NCBI GenBank assembly: GCA_025359425.1
Contig: JANYGC010000114.1
Span: 38,011-102,010 of the forward strand
Source of the DNA: Sphingomonadaceae bacterium
Lineage (GTDB): Bacteria > Pseudomonadota > Alphaproteobacteria > Sphingomonadales > Sphingomonadaceae
Reading direction: 5' to 3'
Length of the DNA: 64,000 nucleotides
Part shown: positions 1-8,366 of the stretch, piece by piece
Layout of the letters: each line of letters begins with the position of its first letter
Numbering within the stretch: the stretch's first letter is position 1
The notes under the pieces: model-generated
Seen by the model: the letters and a program-made list of their open reading frames with translations, nothing else
Told to the model about the DNA's origin: nothing
Database searches by the model: none
Program-made: the position numbers and the translations under genes

Positions 1-545
1 GCGGGGGACGCCAACGCGCCGCTCCCAAGGGTGCCAACGTCCAATACAAGCTCGGCGTTTCGCTGACCGACGCGGCGACCCGCGCGACCCAGCGGATCAC
101 GCTGGCCGATGGCAAGACCATCGACCTGAAGCTTCCCGCCGGGGTCGAAGATGGCACCCAGATGCGGCTCGCCGGCAAGGGCGAAGCAGGGCCAGGCGGT
201 GCGGGCGATGCGATCGTAAGCATCCATGTTCAGCCGCACCCATGGCTGCGCCGCGACGGTGACAACCTGCGGCTCGACCTGCCGGTCAGTCTCGACGAAG
301 CGGTGAACGGCACCAAGGTGCGCGTGCCGACTGCCGATGGCGCGGTGATGCTGACGTTGGCCCAGGGAACCAGTTCGGGCAAGACGCTGCGCCTCGCGGG
401 CAAAGGGATGAGCCGCAAAGACGGCACCCGCGGCGACCAGCTGGTGACGATCGAGCTGCAATTGCCTGCCGGCGACGAGGATCTCGTCAAGCGCCTCGAC
501 GGCTGGCACGATCCGCGCAACCTGCGCGCGAAATTCGGCGTCTGA
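1..545 (+). CDS. DnaJ/CbpA-like co-chaperone, C-terminal part
   Basis: The gene enters from outside the window; reading from base 3, about 180 residues remain. They form the DnaJ C-terminal substrate-binding region, with the family's repeated pattern: a VxLPAGVEDGTQMRLAGKG stretch and later a TLRLAGKG...RGDQLV stretch, ending in the typical acidic helix and stop. J-domain proteins bring unfolded clients to DnaK and stimulate its ATPase. No CxxCxGxG zinc-finger repeats occur in the visible part, so a CbpA-like (type II) protein is more likely than true DnaJ, but the missing N-terminus prevents a firm choice. The next gene starts 14 bases after the stop, so co-transcription is likely. Confidence 0.85.
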   Translation, partial: GGRQRAAPKGANVQYKLGVSLTDAATRATQRITLADGKTIDLKLPAGVEDGTQMRLAGKGEAGPGGAGDAIVSIHVQPHPWLRRDGDNLRLDLPVSLDEAVNGTKVRVPTADGAVMLTLAQGTSSGKTLRLAGKGMSRKDGTRGDQLVTIELQLPAGDEDLVKRLDGWHDPRNLRAKFGV

Positions 546-559
546 GCAGGTCGGCCGCA

Positions 560-1564
560 GTGCAGGAACGCGAACTCGACGAAGCGCATCTGCCGCCGCT
601 GACCGTGCCCGATCTCTCGCCCGAAGCGCGGCGCAAGCGGGCGCATCGCTTGCAGGACGCTTATGACGAACACGTCGGCCCGGAAGGCCGGTTCTGGCGT
701 TCACGCGTGTTCCGGATCCTCGCGCGGGTTTGGGCCGGGGCCTACAACGATGGCTTCATCCACGCCGGCAACCTCGCCTACATGGCAATCCTGGCGCTGT
801 TCCCGTTCTTCGTGACGGTCGGCGCAGTGCTCAGCCTGATGGGCGAGCAAGCCCAGCGCGAAGCTTCGGTCCACGCCTTTCTCGCCGCCTTGCCGGCAGT
901 CGCGGCAAAGGCACTCGAACCGGTGGCGCGCGATGTGATCGTCGCGCGCACCGGCTGGCTGCTGTGGGCCGGCGGAATCGTCGGACTGTGGACCGTCGGC
1001 AGCCTCGTCGAGACGATCCGCGATATCCTGCGCCGGGCCTATGGAACCAAGCCGACCCACGCGTTCTGGCGCTACCGGCTGATTTCCACCGGGGTGATCG
1101 TCGGGGCGGTGATCGCGCTGCTGTTCGCACTGCTCGCGCAGGTGTTCATCGGCACCGCGCAACAGGTGGTCGAAGCGCGCTATCCGTGGCTGTCGGGGGT
1201 GACTAGCCTGCTCAATCTGTCCATGCTGCTCCCGCCGGTGATCATCTATGCCTCGCTGTTCCTGTTGTTTCTGACCCTGACCCCTAGTTCGTACCGCAAG
1301 CGGCGCTATCCGAAGTGGCCGGGGGTGCTGCTGGTAACGGTGTGGTGGGTCGCGGTCAGCTCCGCCTTGCCGAGCGTATTGCACCGGTTTTTCACCTACG
1401 ACTTGACCTATGGCAGTCTTGCCGGTGTCATGATCTCACTGTTCTTTTTCTGGCTGGTCGGATTAGGAATGGTGGTCGGGGCGGAATTGAACGCAGCCTT
1501 GGCCGAAAGTCCGGAAGAACGGCATTTGGTCGGGCAAGCGGATAACCGGACCAAGAGCGCCTGA
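560..1564 (+). CDS. YihY/virulence factor BrkB family membrane protein
   Basis: A 334-residue protein with a cytoplasmic N-terminal arm of about 70 residues followed by six hydrophobic segments (near residues 72-95, 130-150, 175-200, 215-240, 250-270, 285-310), the layout of the YihY/BrkB family. The family was once called RNase BN, which is wrong; its members are inner-membrane proteins of unsettled function. The N-terminal NxGFxxAGNLAYMAILALFPF region and the late FFFWLVGLGMVVGAELNAA region are family hallmarks. The start is GTG at 560, 14 bases after the DnaJ-like stop with a GAGCAGG-like ribosome site. It sits between a chaperone gene and fabI, with no obvious functional link. Confidence 0.85.
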   Translation: MQERELDEAHLPPLTVPDLSPEARRKRAHRLQDAYDEHVGPEGRFWRSRVFRILARVWAGAYNDGFIHAGNLAYMAILALFPFFVTVGAVLSLMGEQAQREASVHAFLAALPAVAAKALEPVARDVIVARTGWLLWAGGIVGLWTVGSLVETIRDILRRAYGTKPTHAFWRYRLISTGVIVGAVIALLFALLAQVFIGTAQQVVEARYPWLSGVTSLLNLSMLLPPVIIYASLFLLFLTLTPSSYRKRRYPKWPGVLLVTVWWVAVSSALPSVLHRFFTYDLTYGSLAGVMISLFFFWLVGLGMVVGAELNAALAESPEERHLVGQADNRTKSA

Positions 1565-1597
1565 ACGGCGATACGGAACTAGCATGGCGGGAATGGC

Positions 1598-2425
1598 ATG
1601 ACCAAATTGATGCAAGGCAAACGCGGGCTGATTATGGGCCTGGCGAACGACAAGTCACTGGCTTGGGGGATCGCTCAGAGGCTGGCCGAACATGGCGCAG
1701 AGCTGGCCTTTTCCTATCAGGGTGAGGCGCTCGAGAAGCGCGTCCGCCCGCTCGCCGGCAGCCTTGGCAGCGACTTCCTGATCCCGTGCGACGTCTCTGA
1801 CATGGCCGCACTCGACGCGACCTTCGCGGCACTCAAGGCGCGGTGGGAAAGCATCGATTTTGTGGTTCATGCGATCGGCTATTCGGACAAAAACGAATTG
1901 CGCGGGCACTATGTCGATACCACTCTCGACAACTTCCTGATGACGATGAACATCTCGGCCTATTCGCTGGTCGCGGTGGCGCAGCGCGCCTCGGCGATGA
2001 TGCCGGCGTTCGACCCGGAGACCGGAACGGGCGGCGGTTCGATCCTGACGCTGTCTTACTACGGCGCCGAAAAGGTCATTCCGCATTACAATGTGATGGG
2101 AGTGGCCAAGGCCGCGCTTGAGGCCAGCGTCAAATACCTCGCCAACGATCTCGGCCCGGTCAACATTCGGGTCAACGCGATCTCGGCCGGGCCGATCAAG
2201 ACGCTGGCGGCGAGCGGGATCGGCGATTTCCGCTACATCCTCAAGTGGAACGAATTAAACTCGCCGCTGCGCCGCAACGTCACGATCGATGATGTCGGCG
2301 GGGCCGGATTGTACCTGCTGTCGGACCTCGCGTCGGGGGTGACGGGCGAAATCCACCATGTCGATGGTGGTTACAATGTGATCGGAATGAAACAGGAAGA
2401 CGCGCCGGATATTGCGCTGAGCTAA
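1598..2425 (+). CDS. fabI: enoyl-[acyl-carrier-protein] reductase (NADH)
   Basis: FabI reduces the trans-2-enoyl-ACP in the last step of each fatty-acid elongation cycle and is the triclosan target. The 275 residues have the FabI form of the short-chain dehydrogenase fold: cofactor motif GLANDKS at residues 14-20, and the FabI-specific Tyr154, Tyr164 and Lys171 (Tyr-x6-Lys spacing), matching E. coli Tyr146/Tyr156/Lys163. The C-terminus ends in the usual GEIHHVDGGYN region. Length is normal for alphaproteobacterial FabI (about 260-275). It follows the YihY gene by 33 bases and is convergent with the next gene, stops 2 bases apart. Confidence 0.97.
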   Translation: MTKLMQGKRGLIMGLANDKSLAWGIAQRLAEHGAELAFSYQGEALEKRVRPLAGSLGSDFLIPCDVSDMAALDATFAALKARWESIDFVVHAIGYSDKNELRGHYVDTTLDNFLMTMNISAYSLVAVAQRASAMMPAFDPETGTGGGSILTLSYYGAEKVIPHYNVMGVAKAALEASVKYLANDLGPVNIRVNAISAGPIKTLAASGIGDFRYILKWNELNSPLRRNVTIDDVGGAGLYLLSDLASGVTGEIHHVDGGYNVIGMKQEDAPDIALS

Positions 2426-2427
2426 GC

Positions 2428-2991
2428 TCAATTCTTCGGTGGGGCTGGGGCCTGGGTATCGTTGGGGTCTTTGTCGGCTTTGTCTTCCTCCGCCTTGCGG
2501 CGCGCTTCCATCTGCGCTTCGACCGCTTCGACCCGGGCTTGCGTTTCCGCAGCATCGGCATCGATCGTGGCGAGCCGCTTGGCGCGTTCATCGGCGATCA
2601 TCTGGCCGAACTTGATGCCCGGATCGATCTTCTTTTCGGCGTAGGCATCGTTGATCAGCTTGCCCGCGCAGCCGGTCCAGCCGCCCGCGCCAACCGGCGA
2701 GCAGCTCATCGTGCCGGTGCGGCTGACCGTTTCGTATGCCCGCACCTTGTTGTTCCACGCCTCGTTCTGCGGGCTGGAGTGTTCGCGCAGCGGTTCGGGG
2801 ATGCGGAAACGCTCGCCCTCGTCCTTGCGCGCGCAGACCGTGATGGTGTCGTCGGTCGATTGCGGGCAGGCGTCCTCACCGAACACGATCAGCTGGTTGA
2901 CCTTGGGTTCGGGCGCGTCCTGCGCCATGGCCGGAACCGCGACCAGCGCGGACAGCAACATCGGGGCGAGCATGGCAGTGATCGGGCGCAT
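2428..2991 (-). CDS. secreted/periplasmic protein of unknown function
   Basis: The 187-residue product starts with a clear signal peptide (hydrophobic core to residue about 23, AMA-Q cleavage site). The mature part has four cysteines (in SxDACPQ, TITVCAR, MSCSPVG and GWTGCAGK contexts) that could pair in the periplasm, followed by a charged, Ala/Glu/Arg-rich helical tail from about residue 125, probably coiled coil, and a proline-rich end. No catalytic motif is recognised. It stands alone between convergent fabI and the coq7 end of the next operon; similar small proteins are common in sphingomonads. Function unknown. Confidence 0.75.
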   Translation of the reverse strand: MRPITAMLAPMLLSALVAVPAMAQDAPEPKVNQLIVFGEDACPQSTDDTITVCARKDEGERFRIPEPLREHSSPQNEAWNNKVRAYETVSRTGTMSCSPVGAGGWTGCAGKLINDAYAEKKIDPGIKFGQMIADERAKRLATIDADAAETQARVEAVEAQMEARRKAEEDKADKDPNDTQAPAPPKN

Positions 2992-3068
2992 CGGTCGGAC
3001 TCCTGAACGGGCAGCCTACATAGGCATGCCCGGCGCTGAATAACAGATGAAGCCCCGCCGGGTTCCGG

Positions 3069-3584
3069 CTAGATCCGCTCGGCCAGCCGGATTGCCAAAC
3101 GGCACCCGAGCCGGATTGCGCCGGACAGCAGCGGATAGCCCGGCGCCTGCTCGGCCCCATTGGCAAAAGCCACATCGCGGTGCGCGCGTTCGTCTTCGCG
3201 GAACTCGGCGATCATCCCGGACAGTTCCGGATCGCTGTCGCCCAGTTCATCAAGCTGCGCGCTGTAATGCCGGTCGATTTCGGTCTCGACTGCCGCAGTG
3301 CAAGCCATCGCGGCCTTCGGCCCGATCAAGGCGGTCGCCGCACCGAGCGCGAACCCGGCCACGTCCCACAGCGGCTGCAGCGCGGTCGGCCGCACACCTC
3401 GCTTCGCCATCAGCGCATCGAACTGCGCACGGTGCTCGGCTTCCTGCTCCGCCATGTGGCGAACATCGCCGGCCAGCGGGGCGCGGTCACCCATAACCGC
3501 TAGCTGCCCCGCATAGATCCGGGTCGCCCCGTATTCGCCGGCCTGATCGACCCGCAACATCCGCGCTCTGGCTTGCGCATTCAT
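3069..3584 (-). CDS. coq7: 3-demethoxyubiquinol 3-hydroxylase (COQ7-type di-iron monooxygenase)
   Basis: COQ7 performs the penultimate ubiquinone step, hydroxylating demethoxyubiquinol at C-6 on the membrane face. The 171-residue product contains the di-iron ligands: Glu17 in VDQAGE, Glu48 and His51 (ExxH), Glu100 in the second helix pair and Glu132/His135 (ExxH). The ATG at 3584 is chosen because it overlaps the dsbB stop in an ATGA junction (3581-3584) and the protein then begins directly with the conserved RMLRVDQAGEYGA block; an upstream in-frame start would lie inside dsbB. Last gene of the long minus-strand run. An oxygen-dependent enzyme here points to aerobic respiration. Confidence 0.93.
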   Translation of the reverse strand: MNAQARARMLRVDQAGEYGATRIYAGQLAVMGDRAPLAGDVRHMAEQEAEHRAQFDALMAKRGVRPTALQPLWDVAGFALGAATALIGPKAAMACTAAVETEIDRHYSAQLDELGDSDPELSGMIAEFREDERAHRDVAFANGAEQAPGYPLLSGAIRLGCRLAIRLAERI

Positions 3585-4072
3585 CGCTTCACTCCATCTC
3601 CGCGCCGCAGCAGCGCGATTATCAGCAACGCGGCTGGCACCGAGATCAGGAAATTGAACCCGGCGAGCGAGATTCCGAAGAGCGACCACTGCACCTGGTC
3701 GCAGCGGATCATCGGTGCGTTCATGATTGCGTCGAGCGGATCGTCGCCCAGTTTGATCTCACTGGTGCAGGCGGTGAAGCCCTCCCACCAGCCGTATTCG
3801 ACCCCGGCATGATAAAGCCCGAGCAACCCGCCCACCATTATCGCCAGCGCTGCAAGCCAGATCAGTCCCTTGGCCGAAGGCCGCAGCAAGCCCAGCACGG
3901 CCAGTCCCAGCGCGGCAAAATGCGGGTAACGCTGCCACCAGCACATCTCGCACGGGTACAGGTGGAAGACATATTGCCCGACATACGCCCCGCCGAGCAG
4001 TGCGACAGGCACGGCAAAGGCCAGTGCCCGCCCGGCTCGGTCGGCCGCTGCGCCGCTTGGCAACATGCTCAC
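3581..4072 (-). CDS. dsbB: disulfide bond formation protein B family
   Basis: DsbB-type quinone reductase: an inner-membrane protein that reoxidises periplasmic DsbA and passes electrons to ubiquinone. The 163 residues show four transmembrane segments and the two catalytic pairs: Cys41-Glu-Met-Cys44 followed by WWQRYPH, and a periplasmic loop Cys102...Cys124. The start at 4072 is GTG and overlaps the ctpA stop (GTGA at 4069-4072); an ATG two codons downstream (4066) is an alternative. Its neighbour coq7 makes its electron acceptor, ubiquinone, a sensible though not proven functional pairing. Confidence 0.92.
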   Translation of the reverse strand: MSMLPSGAAADRAGRALAFAVPVALLGGAYVGQYVFHLYPCEMCWWQRYPHFAALGLAVLGLLRPSAKGLIWLAALAIMVGGLLGLYHAGVEYGWWEGFTACTSEIKLGDDPLDAIMNAPMIRCDQVQWSLFGISLAGFNFLISVPAALLIIALLRRGDGVKR

Positions 4073-5412
4073 TTGCGCTTGGCCGCCAGCGCGGGGCGCG
4101 CCGTGCGATGCAGCGTCTGGATCGCGTAGTAGAGCTGGAAGTCTTTGATCCCCTTGGCCTTCAGCTCATCGGGAGTCATCTTGAAGCGCGGATCGTCCTG
4201 CCGGTCATTCTCGAGCTTCTTGTCGTCCAGGTTAGCCTCATTGACCAGGTGATGGCGCAGATCACTCTCGCGCATCGTCAGTTCGGCGCGGCGCCGCGCA
4301 TCGGGATCGGACAATTGCGGCACGCGAATATCTGGTTCGATCCCGCCTTCCTGCACCGAACGGCCCGACGGGGTGTAATACCGCGCGGTGGTGATCTTGA
4401 CCGCGCTGGTGCGGCTGCGGTCGAGGAAGAACAGCGACTGCACCGAGCCCTTACCGAAGGTGCGCTCGCCCATGATCAGCGCGCGGTGCTGGTCCTGCAG
4501 CGCGCCGGCGACGATCTCGGAGGCCGAAGCCGAACCCGCATCGACCAGCACGATCAACGCCAGGCCCTTGGCCATGTCGCCGGGGAACACGCTCTCGGCC
4601 TTGAAGTATTCGTCCTCGGACGAATCGCGGCCGCGCTGCGAGACGATGTCGCCCTTGGTCAGGAACAGGTCGGACAAGCTCACCGCTTCCTCCAATTCGC
4701 CGCCCGGATTCTCGCGCAGGTCGAGCACCAGCCCTTCGAGTTTGCCGCCCGACTTGGCCTTGAGGTCGGTGATCGCCTTGTTCACATCGTTGCCCACGTC
4801 ATTGCTGAATTCGTTGACCGTGATGACGCCGATATTGTCCTTGAGCTCCCAGGTCACCGGTTCGAGCTGGATCACCCCTCGGGTGACGGTCACGTCGAAC
4901 GGCTGATCGCGCCCGGCGCGGAAGATCGTCAGGCGGATTTTCGATCCGGCCTCGCCGCGCATCTGCGCCACCGCATCGTCGAGATCGCCGCCGTAAATCA
5001 GCTTGCCGTCAAGGTGAGTGATATAGTCCCCAGCCTTGACCCCGGCGGTTTCGGCCGGACTGCCGCGCATCGGCGAGACGACTTTAACCGCGCCGTCGTC
5101 CATCACCACCGACAGCCCCAGCCCGGAGTAATTCCCGTCGATCATGGTGTTGAGCCGCTGCATCGTCGCGCCCGACAGGAACGAGCTGTGCGGATCGAGG
5201 CTGGCGAGCATACCGTCGATCGCGCCTTCCTCGAGCTTGTTGTCGTCGATTTTCTCGACGTAGCGCAGCTTGACCAGCTGGTAGACGGTGGCGAGCCGCT
5301 CGAACTGGGCGGCCGAGCGCGCATCGACCGCGGCGAGGCCGGCGGTGGTCGCAGGGATCAGCGAAACCGCACTGATCAGCAGGGCGGCGCGAAACAGGGG
5401 AACAATCTTCAT
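4069..5412 (-). CDS. ctpA: carboxy-terminal processing peptidase, S41 family
   Basis: A periplasmic serine protease of the CtpA/Prc family, which trims or degrades envelope proteins, often peptidoglycan hydrolases. The 447 residues show a signal peptide (residues 1-28), an N-terminal helical region, a PDZ domain (about 90-175) and the S41 catalytic domain. The catalytic dyad is Ser296 in GSASASE and Lys321 in ERTFGKGSVQ, at the 25-residue spacing of E. coli Prc (Ser430/Lys455). It lies directly downstream of envC; in other bacteria an M23-type protein regulated by a Ctp protease is a recurring pair, so a role in cell-wall hydrolysis control is a reasonable inference. Followed by dsbB with a 4-base overlap. 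Confidence 0.95.
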   Translation of the reverse strand: MKIVPLFRAALLISAVSLIPATTAGLAAVDARSAAQFERLATVYQLVKLRYVEKIDDNKLEEGAIDGMLASLDPHSSFLSGATMQRLNTMIDGNYSGLGLSVVMDDGAVKVVSPMRGSPAETAGVKAGDYITHLDGKLIYGGDLDDAVAQMRGEAGSKIRLTIFRAGRDQPFDVTVTRGVIQLEPVTWELKDNIGVITVNEFSNDVGNDVNKAITDLKAKSGGKLEGLVLDLRENPGGELEEAVSLSDLFLTKGDIVSQRGRDSSEDEYFKAESVFPGDMAKGLALIVLVDAGSASASEIVAGALQDQHRALIMGERTFGKGSVQSLFFLDRSRTSAVKITTARYYTPSGRSVQEGGIEPDIRVPQLSDPDARRRAELTMRESDLRHHLVNEANLDDKKLENDRQDDPRFKMTPDELKAKGIKDFQLYYAIQTLHRTARPALAAKRK

Positions 5413-5439
5413 GGGTCTAGCGCCTCTGGCATTTGTGCG

Positions 5440-5474
5440 TCTTCTATCTTCGATCTTCTATCTTCTATCTTCTA
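5440..5474. repeat. five tandem copies of a 7-bp repeat (TCTTCTA)
   Basis: Five head-to-tail heptamers, TCTTCTA, with one change (second copy TCTTCGA), lie in the 127-base gap between envC and ctpA, 28 bases before the ctpA start on the minus strand (there read as TAGAAGA). The period of 7 is not a multiple of 3 and the tract is clearly more AT-rich than its surroundings. Such a tract in a 5' leader can expand or contract by slippage. Whether it affects ctpA expression is unknown. Confidence 0.85.
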
Positions 5475-5539
5475 TCGCGCACCCATATCGCGCACTGCGG
5501 GTTAACGCCAGATGGCGCGTCGGCGGAGAATTTGGGGGG

Positions 5540-6766
5540 TCACCCCCGGATGAAGTCGAGCGGATTGACCGGCACGCCTTGTCGCCGCAGTTCCAGTGTG
5601 AGCAGCGGGCGGTCGGGCCCGGCGCGGCCGAGCGAACCGCCGGCCACCAGTTGCTCGCCCACCTGGCAATCGAGCTGGCTGAGGCCGGTGACCAGCGAGC
5701 TCCAGCCGCCGCCGTGCTCGATGATCACGATCAGCCCATAACCACGGTAGGGCCCGGCAAACGCCACCCGCCCGGCGCCGGGAGCAACGACTTGCGCACC
5801 GCCCATGGATAGAATCGAAATCCCGCGCGATGGCGCCTGACCCGCAACCACGCTGCCAAACCCGGTGACCAGCCGGCCGGCCGCCGGAAGCATATAGCGC
5901 GGCGGGGCATCGCTGGGCGGCGGACTGGGCGCTTGATCGGTCGGAGCGCGCGCAGCCTGGGGCTGCGCGGGGCGCAGAACCGGTCCGGGCAAGGCCGCGA
6001 GCTGATCGCGCACTGCCCCGGCCTTGGCCAGATCGCCGACCAGCGAAATCAAGTCGCGCGCTTGTTCGGCCAGCGCCAAAGCCCGCTCGCTCTCGCGGTT
6101 GGCAGCGCCGCTCGCCTGAACCGAGGCAAGCCGTTGACGCTCTTCGATCACACCGAGTTCGGCGCGGCGTTGCGCAAGTTCGGCCTGGCCCGCGCGCAAG
6201 GCTGCACTGGCCTGCTGCGCCCGCGCCGCGAGGGCCTTGCCGCGTTCGATCGCTTGGCGCAGCCCGGCGGTGCGCCGCGCCACTTCGGGCAGCAAGGTTT
6301 CCAGCACGGCACGCAGATAGACCGCCTCGCGCAGCGACCCCGGGCGCAGCAGCGATAGCAGCGGCGGGCGGCGGGTCAGCCGCTGCAGCGCGGCGGTCAA
6401 TTCGATCAGGGGTTGCTGTTTTTGCGCCAGTTCGGCGCGCCACCTGGTTTGGTCCTGCGCAATCAGCCGCAATTGCGCTTCGTTGGCAGCGATCTGCGCC
6501 TCGCTCTCCTGCACGCGGGCGGCGAGCGCAGCGGCTTCCTGCGCGGTCTTGTCGGCGGCGGCGGTCGCGGTGGCGGCTCCGGCTTCGAGCACTTCGGCGC
6601 GCTTGCGCGCTTCGGCCCCCTGCGTCTGCGCGCGGGTCAGGGCGGCGGCGGCATCTTCCGCCGTATCGATCCCGGCCGGGGTTTGCGCCATGCTGCCGCC
6701 GAGCAGTGCCAGCGCGGCGAGCGGCGCGAGCAGCAAAGTATGCGGTAGCTTAAGGCGCGGCATCAT
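5540..6766 (-). CDS. envC: EnvC-like murein hydrolase activator (coiled coil plus degenerate LytM domain)
   Basis: The 408-residue product starts with a signal peptide (to about residue 28, SMAQ), continues with a long Ala/Glu/Gln/Arg-rich coiled coil (about 30-260), a proline-rich linker and a C-terminal LytM/M23 fold (about 300-408). Like E. coli EnvC the LytM domain has lost the metal ligands: the HxGxD site reads RGISIL and the HxH site reads LLTLEL. This implies an activator of amidases rather than an enzyme. ATG at 6766 is preferred (8 bases after the rlmH stop, followed by MPRLKLPHTLLLAPLAALAL signal); a longer frame would begin inside rlmH. Just upstream of ctpA. Confidence 0.9.
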   Translation of the reverse strand: MMPRLKLPHTLLLAPLAALALLGGSMAQTPAGIDTAEDAAAALTRAQTQGAEARKRAEVLEAGAATATAAADKTAQEAAALAARVQESEAQIAANEAQLRLIAQDQTRWRAELAQKQQPLIELTAALQRLTRRPPLLSLLRPGSLREAVYLRAVLETLLPEVARRTAGLRQAIERGKALAARAQQASAALRAGQAELAQRRAELGVIEERQRLASVQASGAANRESERALALAEQARDLISLVGDLAKAGAVRDQLAALPGPVLRPAQPQAARAPTDQAPSPPPSDAPPRYMLPAAGRLVTGFGSVVAGQAPSRGISILSMGGAQVVAPGAGRVAFAGPYRGYGLIVIIEHGGGWSSLVTGLSQLDCQVGEQLVAGGSLGRAGPDRPLLTLELRRQGVPVNPLDFIRG

Positions 6767-6774
6767 GCCCGTTG

Positions 6775-7197
6775 TTATCCCGAACGATGGTAGGGGTGAC
6801 CAGCAAGAATGCTGGTCGCGCGCCACAATTGTTCGGCGAGCATCGCGCGGGCCAGCAGATGCGGCCAGGTCATCGCGCCCAACCCGAGCAGCAAGTCGGC
6901 CGAAGCGCGCGCAGCGGCGCCGTGTCCGTCGGCGGCACCGATCAGGAAGCGCGCCTCACGCACCCCTTCATCGCGCCACTTGCCAAGCAGCGCGGCGAGT
7001 TGTTCCGAAGTCAGTTGCTGCCCGTGCTCGTCGAGCAAGACTTCGCGGCTCGGCTTCAAGGGCGCCGGCAGCGTGCCGCCGACATCGGGTAGCTCGGTGA
7101 GCTTGTGCGGCCAGGCGAGGCGCTTGGTGTAACGCTCGTACAGGTCGGCTTCCGGCGAACGACCGATCTTCCCGCGGACGATTACATGCAGTTGCAT
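6775..7197 (-). CDS. rlmH: 23S rRNA (pseudouridine1915-N3)-methyltransferase RlmH
   Basis: RlmH is a small SPOUT-class enzyme that methylates pseudouridine 1915 in helix 69 of 23S rRNA in assembled ribosomes. The 140 residues include the SPOUT knot: FLIGAADGHG near residue 90 and the C-terminal block LGAMTWPHLLARAMLAEQLW...ILAGHPYHR, the strongest family signature. The ATG at 7197 gives the canonical MQLHVIVRGKIG start; frames extending upstream would read into rsfS. It lies 28 bases after rsfS, a pairing seen in very many bacteria. Confidence 0.97.
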   Translation of the reverse strand: MQLHVIVRGKIGRSPEADLYERYTKRLAWPHKLTELPDVGGTLPAPLKPSREVLLDEHGQQLTSEQLAALLGKWRDEGVREARFLIGAADGHGAAARASADLLLGLGAMTWPHLLARAMLAEQLWRATSILAGHPYHRSG

Positions 7198-7225
7198 GGA
7201 GGTATCCAATTGCCTCCCGGAATAA

Positions 7226-7639
7226 TCAGGCCGAACCCGAATCGCCGAACGCCCACATCCGCTCGAGATTGTAGAAGGTGCGCACTTCAGGGCGGAACAG
7301 ATGGACGACCACGTCGCCAGCATCGACCAGCACCCAGTCAGCGGCGGGCAGACCTTCGATTCTGACGTGGCCGAAGCCGCCATGCTTGATCCGCTCGGCC
7401 AGCTTCTGCGCCATCGCCGCAACCTGCCTGGTCGAGCGCCCCGAGGCGATCACCATGTGATCGGCGATCGAACTTTTTCCTTCAAGCGGAATCGAGACGA
7501 GCTCCTGCGCCTGGTCATCGTCGAGCGAGTGCAGGATCAGCGCATGCAAGGAGCCGGGCTCGGCCTCGGGCAGCGGCAGGCCGTGGTTTGCAGCAAGGTC
7601 GGGACCGGTCGGGGCCATATCGGGTGAATTGGGCGTCAT
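7226..7639 (-). CDS. rsfS: ribosomal silencing factor RsfS
   Basis: RsfS binds uL14 on the large subunit and blocks subunit joining when nutrients are short. The 137-residue protein has a short variable N-terminal extension then the family core from about residue 28: LHALILHSLDDDQAQELVSI, SSIADHMVIASGRSTRQVAAMA and the end VLVDAGDVVVHLFRPEVRTFYNLERMW. The ATG at 7639 is used; a second in-frame ATG seven codons later is possible. Position between nadD (40 bases) and rlmH (28 bases) is the standard arrangement. Confidence 0.96.
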   Translation of the reverse strand: MTPNSPDMAPTGPDLAANHGLPLPEAEPGSLHALILHSLDDDQAQELVSIPLEGKSSIADHMVIASGRSTRQVAAMAQKLAERIKHGGFGHVRIEGLPAADWVLVDAGDVVVHLFRPEVRTFYNLERMWAFGDSGSA

Positions 7640-7679
7640 TTAAGCGGAAACACTTCCTCTGGGCGGGCTTCGCGGGGAA

Positions 7680-8366
7680 TCATGCGATGTCGGGATCGAC
7701 GGGATGGTGCGTCAGGGGATCGCGCCGGGCATGGCCGGCCCAATTGAACTGGGGGCGGCGCGCCCATTCTGGATCGGCGGCGCGCAATGCGGTGGCCGAG
7801 CGCGAATCTGGATCAAAACGCAAATATATCAGCGCGGGTGCGCTCCATCCTGCCCGGGTGTTCAAGCTGGCGGGCGGCCGACGAAATCGACCGAGCCAGG
7901 CACCCGCGGGGCTCGCCAGTGCAGCGCCCTCATAGCCCGGACGCGCGATAACCGCAATCGGCATGGTACGGGCGATTGCGCGCCAGCGCCGCCAGCGATG
8001 AAACTGCGCCAGATTGTCGCTACCCATCAGCCACACGAACTGCGCCTTCGGGTAACGTCGCCGCAGCGCGCGCAGCGTATCGAGCGTGTAGCGCGTACCC
8101 AGTTCGGCCTCAATCGCGGTGGGCACGATACGGCTGCGCCGCGCCTGATTTCGCGCCGAGGCGAGCCGCGCAGCGAGCGGAGCCATCCCAGCCTTGGACT
8201 TGAGTGGATTGCCCGGCGAGACCAGCCACCACACGGCGTCAAGGTTCAGCGCGCGCATTGCGAACAGGCTGATCGCGCGGTGCCCGCCATGCGCCGGGTT
8301 GAAACTCCCGCCCAGGAGTCCGATTCGGGTCAGGGCCGGATCTGCCCGGATCCACGCACCAGCCAT
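7680..8366 (-). CDS. nadD: nicotinate-nucleotide adenylyltransferase
   Basis: NadD joins nicotinate mononucleotide and ATP to form deamido-NAD in NAD synthesis. The 228 residues contain the nucleotidyltransferase motif GGSFNPAHGGH at residues 19-29 and the NadD-specific WLMGSDNLAQFHRW block. The distal ISTSSxxR-type motif is less clear: the C-terminal part carries a proline-rich insertion (around residues 160-180) and ends RFDPDSRSATALRA, where family members read SST.IR. The ATG at 8366 overlaps the end of proA by 37 bases, a larger overlap than elsewhere in this operon, but no nearer start precedes the nucleotide motif. Confidence 0.93.
   Translation of the reverse strand: MAGAWIRADPALTRIGLLGGSFNPAHGGHRAISLFAMRALNLDAVWWLVSPGNPLKSKAGMAPLAARLASARNQARRSRIVPTAIEAELGTRYTLDTLRALRRRYPKAQFVWLMGSDNLAQFHRWRRWRAIARTMPIAVIARPGYEGAALASPAGAWLGRFRRPPASLNTRAGWSAPALIYLRFDPDSRSATALRAADPEWARRPQFNWAGHARRDPLTHHPVDPDIA

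Noticed and set aside
5440..5474. A short CRISPR-like array.
   Set aside because: The units are 7 bases long with no spacers; it is a simple tandem repeat.
4000..5505. A 501-codon open frame on the plus strand opposite ctpA/dsbB.
   Set aside because: It is the mirror of well-conserved genes; its translation is Arg/His/Gln-rich without domains, as usual for antisense frames in GC-rich DNA.
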